This document shows positions 8,656-17,373 of a stretch of 64,000 nucleotides of DNA, piece after piece. Made by a program: the position numbers and the translations under genes. How positions within the stretch are numbered: position 1 is the first letter of the stretch; each line of letters starts with the position of its first letter. Under the pieces are notes generated by a model, which had not been told where the DNA came from, made no database searches, and was given only the letters and a program-made list of their open reading frames with translations. Origin of the DNA: Streptomyces bacillaris. GTDB taxonomy: Bacteria; Actinomycetota; Actinomycetes; Streptomycetales; Streptomycetaceae. Location: contig NZ_CP029378.1 of assembly GCF_003268675.1 (NCBI RefSeq), positions 372,001 to 436,000 on the forward strand, in the 5' to 3' direction.

Positions 8656-10140
8656 TTACCAGTTCGCGGGGGCGTAGTCCTTGAGGAAGCAGCCGTAGAG
8701 CGGCTCGCCGCCTTCGCCGCGCACGATCGGGTCGTAGACCCGGGCCGCGCCGTCGACCAGGTCCAGGGGGGCGTGGAAGCCCTCCTCCGCCAGCCGCATC
8801 TTGTCCGGGTGCGGGCGCTCGTCGGTGATCCAGCCGGTGTCCACGGCCGTCATCAGGATGCCGTCCTTCTCGAACATCTCCTGGGCGCTGGTGCGCGTGA
8901 GCATGTTGAGCGCGGCCTTGGCCATGTTGGTGTGCGGGTGGCCCGCGCCCTTGTAGCCCCGGCTGAAGACGCCCTCCATCGCGGAGACGTTGACGATGTA
9001 GGAGTGCTTGGCGGCGGTGGCGGCCATCGCCGGGCGGAGGCGGCTGATCAGGATGAACGGCGCGGTGGAGTTGCAGAGCTGGACCTCCAGCAACTCGATC
9101 GGCTCGACCTCGTCCACCGTCTGGATCCAGCTGTTGGTGTGGTGCAGGTCGGGGACGAGCCCGCCCGCGTCGATCGCGGTGCCCGCGGCGATCCGGGCCG
9201 GGGATGCGGAGCCGGTGACCAGAGCGAGGTCGGTGACCTCCTGGGCGCTCAGACCCTCCGTGCGGGCGCTCGGCAGGGCGGCGACGCGGTCGACCGTACC
9301 GCTGTTGAAGGTGCCGATGACCTCGGCGGCGGGCAGCTCGCCCGCCGGCAGCGGGGCGGACTCGGCGGCGACCAGCTCGCTGTAGGCCTGCGGGGAGCGG
9401 CGCACGGTCTGGGCCGCGTTGTTGATGAGGATGTCGAGCGGGCCCTCGGCGGCGACGGAGTCGGCCAGTGCGACGACCTGGGCCGGGTCGCGCAGGTCGA
9501 TGCCGACGATCTTCAGCCGGTGGATCCACTCGTCGCTGTCCTCCATCGCCTTGAAGCGGCGGATCGCGTCGTTGGGGAAGCGGGTGGTGATCGTGGTGTG
9601 GGCGCCGTCGCGCAGCAGCCGCAGCGCGATGTACATGCCGATCTTCGCCCGGCCGCCGGTGAGCAGCGCCCGGCGCCCGGTGAGGTCGGTGCGGGCGTCG
9701 CGGCGGGCGCGGTTCTCCCTGGCGCAGGACTGGCAGAGCTGGTGGTAGAACGCGTCCACCTCGACGTAACGGGTCTTGCAGATGTAGCAGGAGCGGGGGC
9801 GCTGGAGTATCCCCGCGATCTCCCCGGCGGTGGAGGAGGAGGGCAGGACGCCCTGCGTCTCGTCGTCGATGCGCTCGGCCGAGCCGGTCGCGGTGGCCTC
9901 GGTGACGGCCCGGTCGTGGGCGGTCTTCGCGGCCCGGCGCTCCTGGCGGCGGCGCTGCTTCACGGTGCGGTAGATCCCGGCGGTGGCCCGGCGGACGGCG
10001 ATGGCGTCCGGGTGGTCGACCTCGATGCGGTCGAGCTCGTCGAGCACGCTCAGGCAGACGGCGAGCCGCTCCGGGTCGATTCCGGGACCGAACTCGTCGA
10101 TTCCGGGAGCGAACTCCGGGCTGTCCTCTGTCACCGTCAT
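8656..10140 (-). CDS. SDR oxidoreductase with N-terminal zinc-ribbon extension
   Basis: The protein has 494 residues, about twice a classical short-chain dehydrogenase. Residues 1-145 are an extension containing a helical basic stretch and a C4 motif, CYIC then about 15 residues later CQSC, that probably binds zinc. The Rossmann domain starts near 155 with TGGRAKIG, and LDILINNAA is the NNAG-equivalent motif. At the usual YxxxK site the sequence reads HPHTNMAKAAL: the Lys is present but Thr stands where the catalytic Tyr belongs, so it may not be a standard dehydrogenase. The frame starts at ATG 10140 and is divergent from the sigma-factor gene, sharing a 231-base control region. Substrate unknown. 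Confidence 0.8.
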   Translation of the reverse strand: MTVTEDSPEFAPGIDEFGPGIDPERLAVCLSVLDELDRIEVDHPDAIAVRRATAGIYRTVKQRRRQERRAAKTAHDRAVTEATATGSAERIDDETQGVLPSSSTAGEIAGILQRPRSCYICKTRYVEVDAFYHQLCQSCARENRARRDARTDLTGRRALLTGGRAKIGMYIALRLLRDGAHTTITTRFPNDAIRRFKAMEDSDEWIHRLKIVGIDLRDPAQVVALADSVAAEGPLDILINNAAQTVRRSPQAYSELVAAESAPLPAGELPAAEVIGTFNSGTVDRVAALPSARTEGLSAQEVTDLALVTGSASPARIAAGTAIDAGGLVPDLHHTNSWIQTVDEVEPIELLEVQLCNSTAPFILISRLRPAMAATAAKHSYIVNVSAMEGVFSRGYKGAGHPHTNMAKAALNMLTRTSAQEMFEKDGILMTAVDTGWITDERPHPDKMRLAEEGFHAPLDLVDGAARVYDPIVRGEGGEPLYGCFLKDYAPANW

Positions 10141-10371
10141 TGCCGTTCCTCTGCCGTCTTTTCTCGCCGCGGGTCGGGGATCACCGCAGGCCGAAACACC
10201 CGCTCAAGTTTGCCATGCGCGCGAGGCTGCTCCGTGCGGGCGGGACGCCGGGGGCTCCGGGGAACGGGCGCCGAAACCTTCCCCGGAACTTTTCCGGAAG
10301 AGGGAGGCATGACTTCCGGATGACCGGGAAGGCGACCGTCCGACACATTGGGCAGCAGGGAGGGTGACACC

Positions 10372-11268
10372 ATGACGGCGATGTCAGTGCGAGCCACCGG
10401 AGCGACGGCGCCGCTGAGCGACGAGCTGGTGGACACGCGGACGGACGCCGGTTCCGAGGAGCTGCCCTGGGTCGAGGACGCGGGGAAGGTCGCCCCCAAG
10501 GACGCGCGGGCTCTGTCGAAGGTCTTCTTCGACCGCCTCCAGGTTTTGGAGGAGGGCACGCACGAGTACCAGTACGCGCGCAACACCCTGATCGAGATGA
10601 ACCTGTCGCTGGTCCGGTTCGCGGCCTCCCGGTTCCGCAACCGCGGCGGTGACGACACCGAGGACATCATCCAGGTCGGGACGATCGGGCTGATCAAGGC
10701 GATCGACCGATTCGACCTCTCCCGCGAGGTCGAGTTCGCCACCTTCGCCGTCCCCTACATCGTGGGCGAGATCAAGCGGTTCTTCCGCGACACCACCTGG
10801 TCCGTGCACGTCCCGCGCCGCCTCCAGGAGCTGCGGGTCGAGCTGGCCAAGGCGAAGGAGCAGCTCTCCGCCGAGCTGGACCGCGACCCCACGGTCAAGG
10901 AGCTGGCCGCCCATCTGGACCTGCCGGAGGAGGAGATCATCGAGGGGCTCGTGGCCGCCAACGGCTACTCCGCGGGCTCGCTCGACACCCCCTCGGCGGA
11001 CAGCGACTCCGGCCAGGAGCAGCGCGCGTACGCCGATGTGCTCGGCGAGGCGGACCCGGCCATGGAGACCGTCGAGAACCTGCACACCCTGGCCCCGCTG
11101 CTGGAGCAGCTGGACGACCGGGAGCGCCGGATCGTGCAGATGCGGTTCGGGGCGGAGATGACGCAGGCGCAGATCGGCGCGGAGCTGGGTGTCTCGCAGA
11201 TGCACGTGTCGCGGCTGCTGACCCGGATCGTCAAGCGGCTGCGCCAGGGAATGAGCGTGGAGGAGTGA
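10372..11268 (+). CDS. RNA polymerase sigma factor, SigB/SigF subfamily
   Basis: This 298-residue group 3 sigma factor starts at ATG 10372, 8 bases after GGGAGGGTG. Region 2 contains LIEMNLSLVRFAASRFRNRG and the core-binding DIIQVGTIGLIKAIDRFD, then FATFAVPYIVGEIKRFFRD. Region 3 holds VPRRLQELRVELAKAKEQL. Region 4 ends with the helix-turn-helix MTQAQIGAELGVSQMHVSRLL. This pattern is the SigB/SigF/SigG group that in Streptomyces directs stress and development genes and is held by RsbW-type anti-sigma factors. The many PP2C, STAS and ATPase genes nearby fit such control, although no dedicated anti-sigma gene is adjacent. Which of the several paralogues it is cannot be told. Confidence 0.92.
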   Translation: MTAMSVRATGATAPLSDELVDTRTDAGSEELPWVEDAGKVAPKDARALSKVFFDRLQVLEEGTHEYQYARNTLIEMNLSLVRFAASRFRNRGGDDTEDIIQVGTIGLIKAIDRFDLSREVEFATFAVPYIVGEIKRFFRDTTWSVHVPRRLQELRVELAKAKEQLSAELDRDPTVKELAAHLDLPEEEIIEGLVAANGYSAGSLDTPSADSDSGQEQRAYADVLGEADPAMETVENLHTLAPLLEQLDDRERRIVQMRFGAEMTQAQIGAELGVSQMHVSRLLTRIVKRLRQGMSVEE

Positions 11269-11313
11269 GGCTGCTCACGCCCCGCGGCTGAGCCGCGGAC
11301 CGCGTCAGTCGTT

Positions 11314-11343
11314 CGGCCGGGCGCCCAGACGGGCACCCGGCCG
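11314..11343 (+). terminator. Terminator hairpin after the sigma factor gene
   Basis: CGGCCGGG-C-GCCC and GGGC-A-CCCGGCCG pair around an AGAC loop, followed by TTCCCCC. A smaller hairpin, CCGCGGCtgaGCCGCGG, precedes it at 11282-11298. Confidence 0.65.
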
Positions 11344-11465
11344 TTCCCCCTGTCCGTTCCTGTTCCGCAGGACGGCCGTCGGCATCGGCCGGGGCCGTCG
11401 ATCACATATGCTTCCGGACGGTCGGCCGGACGGTCCGATGCCGGTCGTACGAGGAGGTGGAGGGG

Positions 11466-12734
11466 TTGGCCGAGTCACCCATGGGCACGTCTCTCACACC
11501 TGTGGGCACCACCGGCATCCCCACTCAGCAGGACACCCCTTTCGACTCCTCCCCCGGCTCCCTCCTGTGGAACCTCGACGCCACGATCCTCCTGGTGGAG
11601 GACGACGCGGGCGACGCCATGCTCGTCGAGGAGATGCTCACCGACAGCGAGCTGGACTCCGCGCTGACCTGGCGCAAGACGCTCGCCGAGGCCCGTGCCT
11701 TCCTGCGCACCCGCACCACGCCTGTCTGCGTGCTGCTGGACCTGCACCTCCCGGACGTCCACGGCCTGGACGCCGTACGCCAGATCCTGGAGTCCGACAG
11801 CGACGCCGCGATCGTCGTCCTCACCGGCCTGGAGGACTCCGGCACAGGACTGCGGGCGGTCGCCCAGGGCGCCCAGGACTACCTGGTCAAGGGTCGGCTC
11901 GACCCCGAGGTCCTCTCCCGGGCGATCCGCTACGCGCTCCAGCGCAAGGAGGTGGAGCGGGCCGCCGCGGCGCTGCGTTCCAACCAGCTGATCGCCCAGG
12001 AGAACGCCCGGCTGGAACGTGGCCTGCTGCCCGTCCCGCTCCTGCGCGACGGGCGCTTCCACGCTCGCGCCCGGTACGAGCCCGGGCGGGTCCACGGATT
12101 GCTGAGCGGTGACTTCTACGACGTGGTGCAGACGGCCGACGGCGCGGTGCACGCGGTGATCGGCGACGTCTCGGGGCACGGCGCGGCGGAGGCGGCGCTC
12201 GGGGTCTGCCTGCGGGTGGCCTGGCGCACGGCCGTGCTGTGCGGGACCTCCCAGCTGGAGCAGATCGAGCTGCTGGAGGAGATCCTGGTCGCCGAGCGCT
12301 CGGACGCGCACGTCTTCGCCACGATGACCTCCCTGAGCTTCACGCCCGACGGGCGCGGCGCCAGGATCGTCCGGGCGGGCCACCCCGGTCTGCTGCTGCG
12401 CAGGGGCGACGAGGTGCACTGGGTGGAGCCGGAGGGCGGCATGGCACTCGGGCTGCTGCCCGGCATGGGCCGGTGGACGACGGTCGACCTGCCGCTGGTC
12501 CCCGGTGACGGCCTGGTGCTCTTCACCGACGGACTCTTCGAGGGGCGCGACGGCCCCGACAGCCGGCTCGGCGAGGAAGGGCTGCTGGCGATGGCCAGGG
12601 CTCTCGGAAATCTGCAAGGTCGGCAGTTCGTCGACGCACTGGTGGCGGGAGCCGCCGAGGGAGCCGCCCCCTACGGCGGGCTTGCGGACGATGTGGCCGT
12701 ACTGCATCTGGGCTGGGGATCGGAACTTTCATGA
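11466..12734 (+). CDS. Response regulator-PP2C phosphatase fusion
   Basis: The protein has 422 residues from TTG 11466, chosen because GAGGAGG at 11451-11457 lies at proper distance; a GTG at 11457 is too close and ATG 11481 is the alternative. A receiver domain (about residues 35-150) shows the acidic pair VEDDAGD, phospho-acceptor Asp in LLDLHLPD, the VLTG segment and Lys in YLVKG. A coiled linker leads to a PP2C/SpoIIE domain (about 190-420) with GDFYDVV, DVSGHG, LFTDGLFEG and LADDVAVLHL. Phosphorylation of the receiver probably controls phosphatase activity, as in RsbU-like regulators of stress sigma factors. It overlaps the histidine kinase gene by ATGA, so the kinase is its probable partner. 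Confidence 0.9.
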   Translation: MAESPMGTSLTPVGTTGIPTQQDTPFDSSPGSLLWNLDATILLVEDDAGDAMLVEEMLTDSELDSALTWRKTLAEARAFLRTRTTPVCVLLDLHLPDVHGLDAVRQILESDSDAAIVVLTGLEDSGTGLRAVAQGAQDYLVKGRLDPEVLSRAIRYALQRKEVERAAAALRSNQLIAQENARLERGLLPVPLLRDGRFHARARYEPGRVHGLLSGDFYDVVQTADGAVHAVIGDVSGHGAAEAALGVCLRVAWRTAVLCGTSQLEQIELLEEILVAERSDAHVFATMTSLSFTPDGRGARIVRAGHPGLLLRRGDEVHWVEPEGGMALGLLPGMGRWTTVDLPLVPGDGLVLFTDGLFEGRDGPDSRLGEEGLLAMARALGNLQGRQFVDALVAGAAEGAAPYGGLADDVAVLHLGWGSELS

Positions 12735-14419
12735 GTACGGAAACACCTGCGCGCGGAGAACTGTCCGAGCGCGCCGAACAACACGGGCCCTGGGACGGGA
12801 CCGCGGCCCCGGAGAGGCGCGTCGGCGTGGCCGCACGGCTTTCGGTGCAGAACTGGGTCCATGTGATCCTCGGCGGGTTCGTCGTGGTGATCTGTGGGTG
12901 CCTGGTGACCGGTGGCCTCGTGCTGTCCCGGATGTCCGACCACACGACCGATCTGGTGGACCGAATACAGCCCGCCCGGTCGGTCTCCTTCCAGTTGCAG
13001 AACGCACTGCTGGACCAGGAGACGGGAGTCCGCGGCTTCGCCCTGACAGGCGACGAGTCCTTCCTGGAGCCGTACGAGGCGGGCAAGGTGGCCGAGCGCG
13101 AACGGTTGTCCCGGGCCCGGGAACTGGTCGGTGACGACCCGCGGCTCGCCGCCGACCTCGACGCCATCGCGGCCGCCGCCCGGAAGTGGCGTGCGAACAG
13201 GGCCGAGCCCCTGATGGAGGCTGTCCGCCGGGACGGTCCGACCGAGTCTGGCACCACCGCCCTGCTGCAGGGCAGCAAGAGCGAGTTCGACGGACTGCGA
13301 GAGGCGTACGGGGCCCAGCAGTCCCACCTCTCCGAAGCAAGGGACCTCGTCAGGGCCGACCTCGACGACGCGCGCGAAACCCGCGACCAGGTGATGTTCG
13401 CGCTGGTGGCCGTCCTCGTCCTGACGGTGGTGGCGCTCAGCGTGCTGCTCCACCGGGTGGTGGGCATCCCTCTGAACAAGCTGCGGGAAGCGTCCGAGCG
13501 CGTTCGGTCGGGTGCCTTCGACCGTCGGATCGAGGCGCAGGGGCCTTCGGACGTCCAAGCCGTCGCCGAGGCCGTCGAGAACATGCGGCATCGGTTGGTC
13601 GACGAGCTTGAGGGGGCGCAAGGGCGGGAGGCGCTGCTCGCGTCTCAGACGCAGGAGCTGCGTCGCTCCAACTCGGAACTGGAACAGTTCGCCTACGTCG
13701 CCTCGCACGACCTGCAGGAGCCACTGCGCAAGGTGGCCTCCTTCTGCCAGCTGCTGGAGAAGCGGTACGGCGACGAGTTGGACGACCGGGGCAAGCAGTA
13801 CATCGCCTTCGCGGTGGACGGCGCCAAGCGGATGCAGGTCCTCATCAACGACCTGCTGACCTTCTCCAGGGTGGGCCGGGTGCACGACGGGAGGAAGCCG
13901 GTCGACCTGGGGCAGGCCCTGGACCGTGCGCTGGGCAATCTCTCCGCCGCAGTCGAGGAGGCGGGGGCCCTGGTGGAGCGGCCGCGCGAACTGCCGGAAC
14001 TGGTGGGCGACGCCACGGCCCTCACCATGGTCTGGCAGAACCTCGTCGGCAACGCCGTGAAGTTCCGTCGCCCGGACGTGGAGTGCCGGATCGCGGTCGA
14101 CTGTGTGCGGGAGGGCGACGACTGGCACCTGACCGTCTCGGACAACGGGATCGGCATCGCTCCCGAGTTCGCGGACAAGGTATTCGTCATCTTCCAGCGG
14201 CTGCACGGCCGCGACGAGTACGACGGCACGGGCATCGGCCTCGCGCTCTGCCGGAAGATCATCGAGTTCCACGGTGGCCGGATCTGGGTCGACTCCGGGG
14301 CGGGCGAAGGCACCCGCATACACTTCACCCTGCCTGCTGTGACCGAGGCACCCCAGAACCTCTTGGCGGAGCCCCCTGCTCCCGCCACGACCGCCAGCGA
14401 GCCGGGAGACGCTTCGTGA
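12731..14419 (+). CDS. Membrane histidine kinase with CHASE3-like sensor
   Basis: The protein has 562 residues. A first transmembrane helix (about 45-65, VILGGFVVVICGCLVTGG) and a second (about 220-240, FALVAVLVLTVVALSVLL) enclose an extracellular CHASE3-like helical domain with LLDQETGVRGFALTGDESFL. A HAMP linker follows (PLNKLREASERVRSG), then a short coiled coil and HisKA with the phospho-acceptor His in ASHDLQEPLRK. The ATPase core has QNLVGNAVKF, DNGIGI and GTGIGLALC. The order and the SHDLQEPL box match kinases of the bacteriophytochrome/Rcp type, though no chromophore domain is present. It is coupled at both ends by ATGA and GTGA overlaps to a response regulator-PP2C and a stand-alone receiver. 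Confidence 0.92.
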   Translation: MSTETPARGELSERAEQHGPWDGTAAPERRVGVAARLSVQNWVHVILGGFVVVICGCLVTGGLVLSRMSDHTTDLVDRIQPARSVSFQLQNALLDQETGVRGFALTGDESFLEPYEAGKVAERERLSRARELVGDDPRLAADLDAIAAAARKWRANRAEPLMEAVRRDGPTESGTTALLQGSKSEFDGLREAYGAQQSHLSEARDLVRADLDDARETRDQVMFALVAVLVLTVVALSVLLHRVVGIPLNKLREASERVRSGAFDRRIEAQGPSDVQAVAEAVENMRHRLVDELEGAQGREALLASQTQELRRSNSELEQFAYVASHDLQEPLRKVASFCQLLEKRYGDELDDRGKQYIAFAVDGAKRMQVLINDLLTFSRVGRVHDGRKPVDLGQALDRALGNLSAAVEEAGALVERPRELPELVGDATALTMVWQNLVGNAVKFRRPDVECRIAVDCVREGDDWHLTVSDNGIGIAPEFADKVFVIFQRLHGRDEYDGTGIGLALCRKIIEFHGGRIWVDSGAGEGTRIHFTLPAVTEAPQNLLAEPPAPATTASEPGDAS

Positions 14420-14859
14420 ACAGCCCCGTACAGCCCATCGAGGTCCTCCTGGTGGAGGACGATCCCGGCGACGAGCTCATGACCCGTGAGGCGTTCGAGG
14501 ACAACAAGATCCGCAACACCCTGCACGTCGTGCGGGACGGCCAGGAGGCGCTGGACTTCCTCTACCGGCGGGGCGATCACGCCGGTGCCCCCCGCCCGGA
14601 CCTCGTGCTCCTCGACCTCAACCTGCCCAAGTACGACGGCCGGCAGGTCCTGGAGCAGATCAAGGGCGACCCCGAGCTGGCCCTGATCCCCGTGGTGGTC
14701 CTCACCACCTCCTCGGCCGAGGAGGACATTCTGCGCAGCTACAAGCTGCACGCCAACGCGTACGTGACCAAGCCGGTGGATCTGGATCAGTTCATCGCGG
14801 CGGTCCGCCAGATCGACGAGTTCTTCGTGACCGTGGTGCGACTGCCCGGACGTGCGTAG
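14416..14859 (+). CDS. Single-domain response regulator, Rcp1-like
   Basis: This 147-residue receiver domain has no output domain. Key residues are visible: VEDDPGDELM, phospho-acceptor in LLDLNLPKYDG, VVLTTSS and the Lys of YVTKPVDLDQF. The insert ALDFLYRRGDH between helix 2 and strand 3 is typical of Rcp1-type regulators, which pair with phytochrome-like kinases. It starts at GTG 14416, overlapping the kinase stop, so the two are made together. With two receivers for one kinase, this one may act as a phosphate sink or a signal carrier to the PP2C protein; that is inference. Confidence 0.9.
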   Translation: MNSPVQPIEVLLVEDDPGDELMTREAFEDNKIRNTLHVVRDGQEALDFLYRRGDHAGAPRPDLVLLDLNLPKYDGRQVLEQIKGDPELALIPVVVLTTSSAEEDILRSYKLHANAYVTKPVDLDQFIAAVRQIDEFFVTVVRLPGRA

Positions 14860-14955
14860 GATCTGTCCGGACCGCGAGGAGTGGAATGCTTCGACGCGGG
14901 TAGACGAACGGCGGAAGTGAGTTTCGAGTCTCACGGCGGCGCCTGGCTGGAGCAC

Positions 14956-15411
14956 ATGAACACTGAGGTCACCTCGCCCCACGAGGAACCGGACCAGGGC
15001 CTGCCCTCTCCCGACGTGCTGCTCAGCGCCGAGGTATTCGACGGTCAACCCGGATGTATCGCGCTCGCGCGCAACCTGGCGGACCGTTTCCTCACCCGGC
15101 TCGCGGCGGAGTGCATGGCGCCGATCGGTGAGCACACCCGCAGCGATCTGATGCTGGCCGTGAGCGAACTGGTCACCAACGCCGACCGCTACAGCCACGG
15201 CCCGTACCTCCTGGAACTGGAGGGGAACGCGGAGCGGATCAGCGTCACCGTCTACGACAGCAGTACGGCGATGCCCGTTCTCTACGGCCCCGACCCCTCC
15301 CGGCTGGGCGGGCACGGCATGGAGATCGTGGTGGCCCTGTGCGACCGGGTCGTGGCGGAGCGGGTGCCGGTCGGCAAGCGGATACGCGCGGAGTTCCGGC
15401 TCTCCACCTGA
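14956..15411 (+). CDS. Anti-sigma-type ATP-binding protein (HATPase_c_2)
   Basis: The protein has 151 residues from ATG 14956, with GGAG eight bases upstream; a GTG at 14881 in the same frame is a less likely start. It contains the RsbW-like ATPase core: an N-box LMLAVSELVTNADRYS, VYDSSTAMPVL and the glycine lid LGGHGMEIVVALCDRV. Such proteins are kinases that bind sigma factors or phosphorylate STAS anti-anti-sigma factors. The gene lies about 100 bases after the two-component operon on the same strand and may be part of it. Its sigma or STAS partner is not proven; the SigB-type factor at 10372 and the STAS protein at 17374 are candidates. Confidence 0.85.
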   Translation: MNTEVTSPHEEPDQGLPSPDVLLSAEVFDGQPGCIALARNLADRFLTRLAAECMAPIGEHTRSDLMLAVSELVTNADRYSHGPYLLELEGNAERISVTVYDSSTAMPVLYGPDPSRLGGHGMEIVVALCDRVVAERVPVGKRIRAEFRLST

Positions 15412-15437
15412 CCGGGACCGCTGGCGCACTCAAGGAG

Positions 15438-15466
15438 GCCCCGGGACACGTGCTGTGTCCCGGGGC
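15438..15466. terminator. Bidirectional terminator between convergent genes
   Basis: A perfect 12-base stem GCCCCGGGACAC / GTGTCCCGGGGC with a 5-base loop lies between the convergent ATPase and PP2C genes. Confidence 0.8.
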
Positions 15467-15489
15467 TTCCGTGCGATCATGCCTCCGGC

Positions 15490-16668
15490 TCAGCCTGCGT
15501 CGTCGTCCTGGCGGCCGAACCAGTCCAGGCAGACCACCAGCGCGTCGTCCAGCGTCTCGGTGACGCGGTACTCGGACAGTTCACCGAGGATCGCGCGCGG
15601 GACGGTGGCGGCGGGGAGCAGGCGCGTCGACTGGATGGACCGGGCCAGCGCCCGTTCGCCGTACGCCTCCCCCGCCGGGGAGACCGCCTCGTAGACGCCG
15701 TCGCTGAGCAGCAGCAGCCGGTCGCCGGGCTCCACGTGGAACTCCTGGACCGTGTACTGCGACTCCTCGAACATGCCGAGCGGGAGCTGGGCGTCCAGCT
15801 CCATCCGCCGGACCGTGCGGCCCCTCTGTATCCAGAGCTGCGGCGATCCGGCGTCGACGACGCCGACGCGGCCGGTCGCCAGCTCGAAGCGGAGCAGCAG
15901 CGTGGAGACGTGCGACGCTCCGCGGTGCTGGTCGTACAGCGCCTGGTCGGCCAGGGCGGCCTGGTCCGCGATGCCTATCCCGGCCCTGCGGGCGTTGCGC
16001 AGGGCGTTGACGGCGAGGTTGGTGAGCAGGGAAGCCTGTATGCCCTCACCCATGCCGTTGGTCACCGCGAGGGTCAGCGTGTCGCCGTCCGCCGCCCAGT
16101 CGAAGTTGTCGCCGTGGATGGAGTACGCCGGTTCCAGCTGGGCGCCGATGGCGAACTCGGCGGCGGTGCAGGCCCGGGCGGGGAGCAGCTGCCACTGCAT
16201 CTCGGCGGCGAGCGTGAGCCGGGTGGTGCGCCGGGCGCTCTGGTAGACGTCGGTGTCCCGTTCGGCGACCAGGATCTCGTGGCCCAGCAGATCGGCCACG
16301 TGTGTCAGCTCGCCCACCATCTCCGGGGTCGACCGCTCGGCGGGGAGCCGGACGGTGAGGATGCCGAGGCGTTCGCCGCGTACGGTCACCGGGAGGTAGT
16401 GGTCGACCGCGTCGCCGTGCCGCACCTGCTGTTCGCGGGGCTCCTGGCTGCCGAAGGCCCTGCCCTCGGCACTGTTGTGGAGGGAGAGCGGCTCCTCCTC
16501 GCCGTCGGGCCGGTCCAGGCGCTTGAGGACGCGCAGTCCGTAGTCGGCGAGGTGCAGTTCCACCGCCAGGGCACCGTAGGCGTCGGCCAGCATGGTGCGC
16601 AGCGTCGCCAGCAGGGCATGGGGAGCGGCGGCCCTGACGGCGGTCTCGATGTCCGGTCTTCTGTTCAC
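15490..16668 (-). CDS. PP2C-like phosphatase with degenerate metal motif
   Basis: The protein has 392 residues from GTG 16668; the frame is open to 16725, so a longer form is possible. Residues about 1-150 form a GAF-like sensor. The C-terminal half has the PP2C/SpoIIE fold: ADGDTLTLAV, LLLSDGVYEAV and LDDALVVCL. At the first metal site GDNFDW replaces GGDWYD, and the usual DVSGHG is TNGMGEG, so one metal-ligand Asp is Asn. This subfamily may still be active with other ligands or may be a binding-only regulator. It is divergent from the MarR gene, with 86 bases between them. Confidence 0.8.
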   Translation of the reverse strand: MNRRPDIETAVRAAAPHALLATLRTMLADAYGALAVELHLADYGLRVLKRLDRPDGEEEPLSLHNSAEGRAFGSQEPREQQVRHGDAVDHYLPVTVRGERLGILTVRLPAERSTPEMVGELTHVADLLGHEILVAERDTDVYQSARRTTRLTLAAEMQWQLLPARACTAAEFAIGAQLEPAYSIHGDNFDWAADGDTLTLAVTNGMGEGIQASLLTNLAVNALRNARRAGIGIADQAALADQALYDQHRGASHVSTLLLRFELATGRVGVVDAGSPQLWIQRGRTVRRMELDAQLPLGMFEESQYTVQEFHVEPGDRLLLLSDGVYEAVSPAGEAYGERALARSIQSTRLLPAATVPRAILGELSEYRVTETLDDALVVCLDWFGRQDDDAG

Positions 16669-16754
16669 GGTCTCTCGTGCATTCTTCGTCCTGCGACGTG
16701 GTAGGGGCCTGGGCCGGGCTGACAAGTGGGGCCGACGGATGACAGAGTGGACGG

Positions 16755-17270
16755 ATGCCCCACCGTGCTCGCCGCCCGCGCACCCGTGCTGAGGTGTCCG
16801 CCGACGCCTCCGCCGCCTCGGAGCTGCTGGAAGTGCTCTGGGGCCGTGGTCAGGAGGCAGCCGCTTCGGGCACCGTATCCCCCTCCCAGCTGCGGGCCCT
16901 GCTCGTGATCGAGAAGCACGAGGGCACCAATCTGCGCTCGCTCGGCGAGGCTCTGGGCTCCCGCGCGCCGTCGGTCAGCCGGCTGTGCGACCGGATGGAG
17001 GCGATGGGGCTCGTGCAACGGGCGCAGAGCCGGACGAGCCGACGTGAGGTGGAGCTGCGGCTGAGCCTGCGGGGCCGGACCCTCCTCGAAGAATACCGGG
17101 AGCTGCGGGCGCGCGAGGTGAGCGCCGTGCTGGAGCGGATGGAACCGTCCGCGGTCGCCGCGCTGGCGGAGGGCCTGGCGGCCTTCCACGCGGCCGCTTC
17201 GGAGCGGCTCTCGCCGGAATCGGGCACGGCGGACCCCTTGCTCCGTGAAGATGTCGCCGACAGCGCCTAG
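16755..17270 (+). CDS. MarR family transcriptional regulator
   Basis: This 171-residue winged-helix protein has the MarR core SPSQLRALLVIEKHEGTNLRSLGEALG, the recognition helix RAPSVSRLCDRMEAMGLVQR and the wing SRTSRREVELRLSLRGRTLLE. Dimerisation helices lie at both ends. It is transcribed away from the PP2C gene and probably controls it and itself through the short shared region. The ligand is unknown. The ATG at 16755 lacks a strong ribosome binding site, so a leaderless or short-leader transcript is possible. Confidence 0.85.
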   Translation: MPHRARRPRTRAEVSADASAASELLEVLWGRGQEAAASGTVSPSQLRALLVIEKHEGTNLRSLGEALGSRAPSVSRLCDRMEAMGLVQRAQSRTSRREVELRLSLRGRTLLEEYRELRAREVSAVLERMEPSAVAALAEGLAAFHAAASERLSPESGTADPLLREDVADSA

Positions 17271-17373
17271 CCTCATCCGGCCCCTGCTTCCGCTTCTCTC
17301 GGTGCGTCACCGCAGACGGCTGGTCCTTCAACCGTTGCGGATCAGATTGTTACCCAATGGAGAATGTTGTCAA

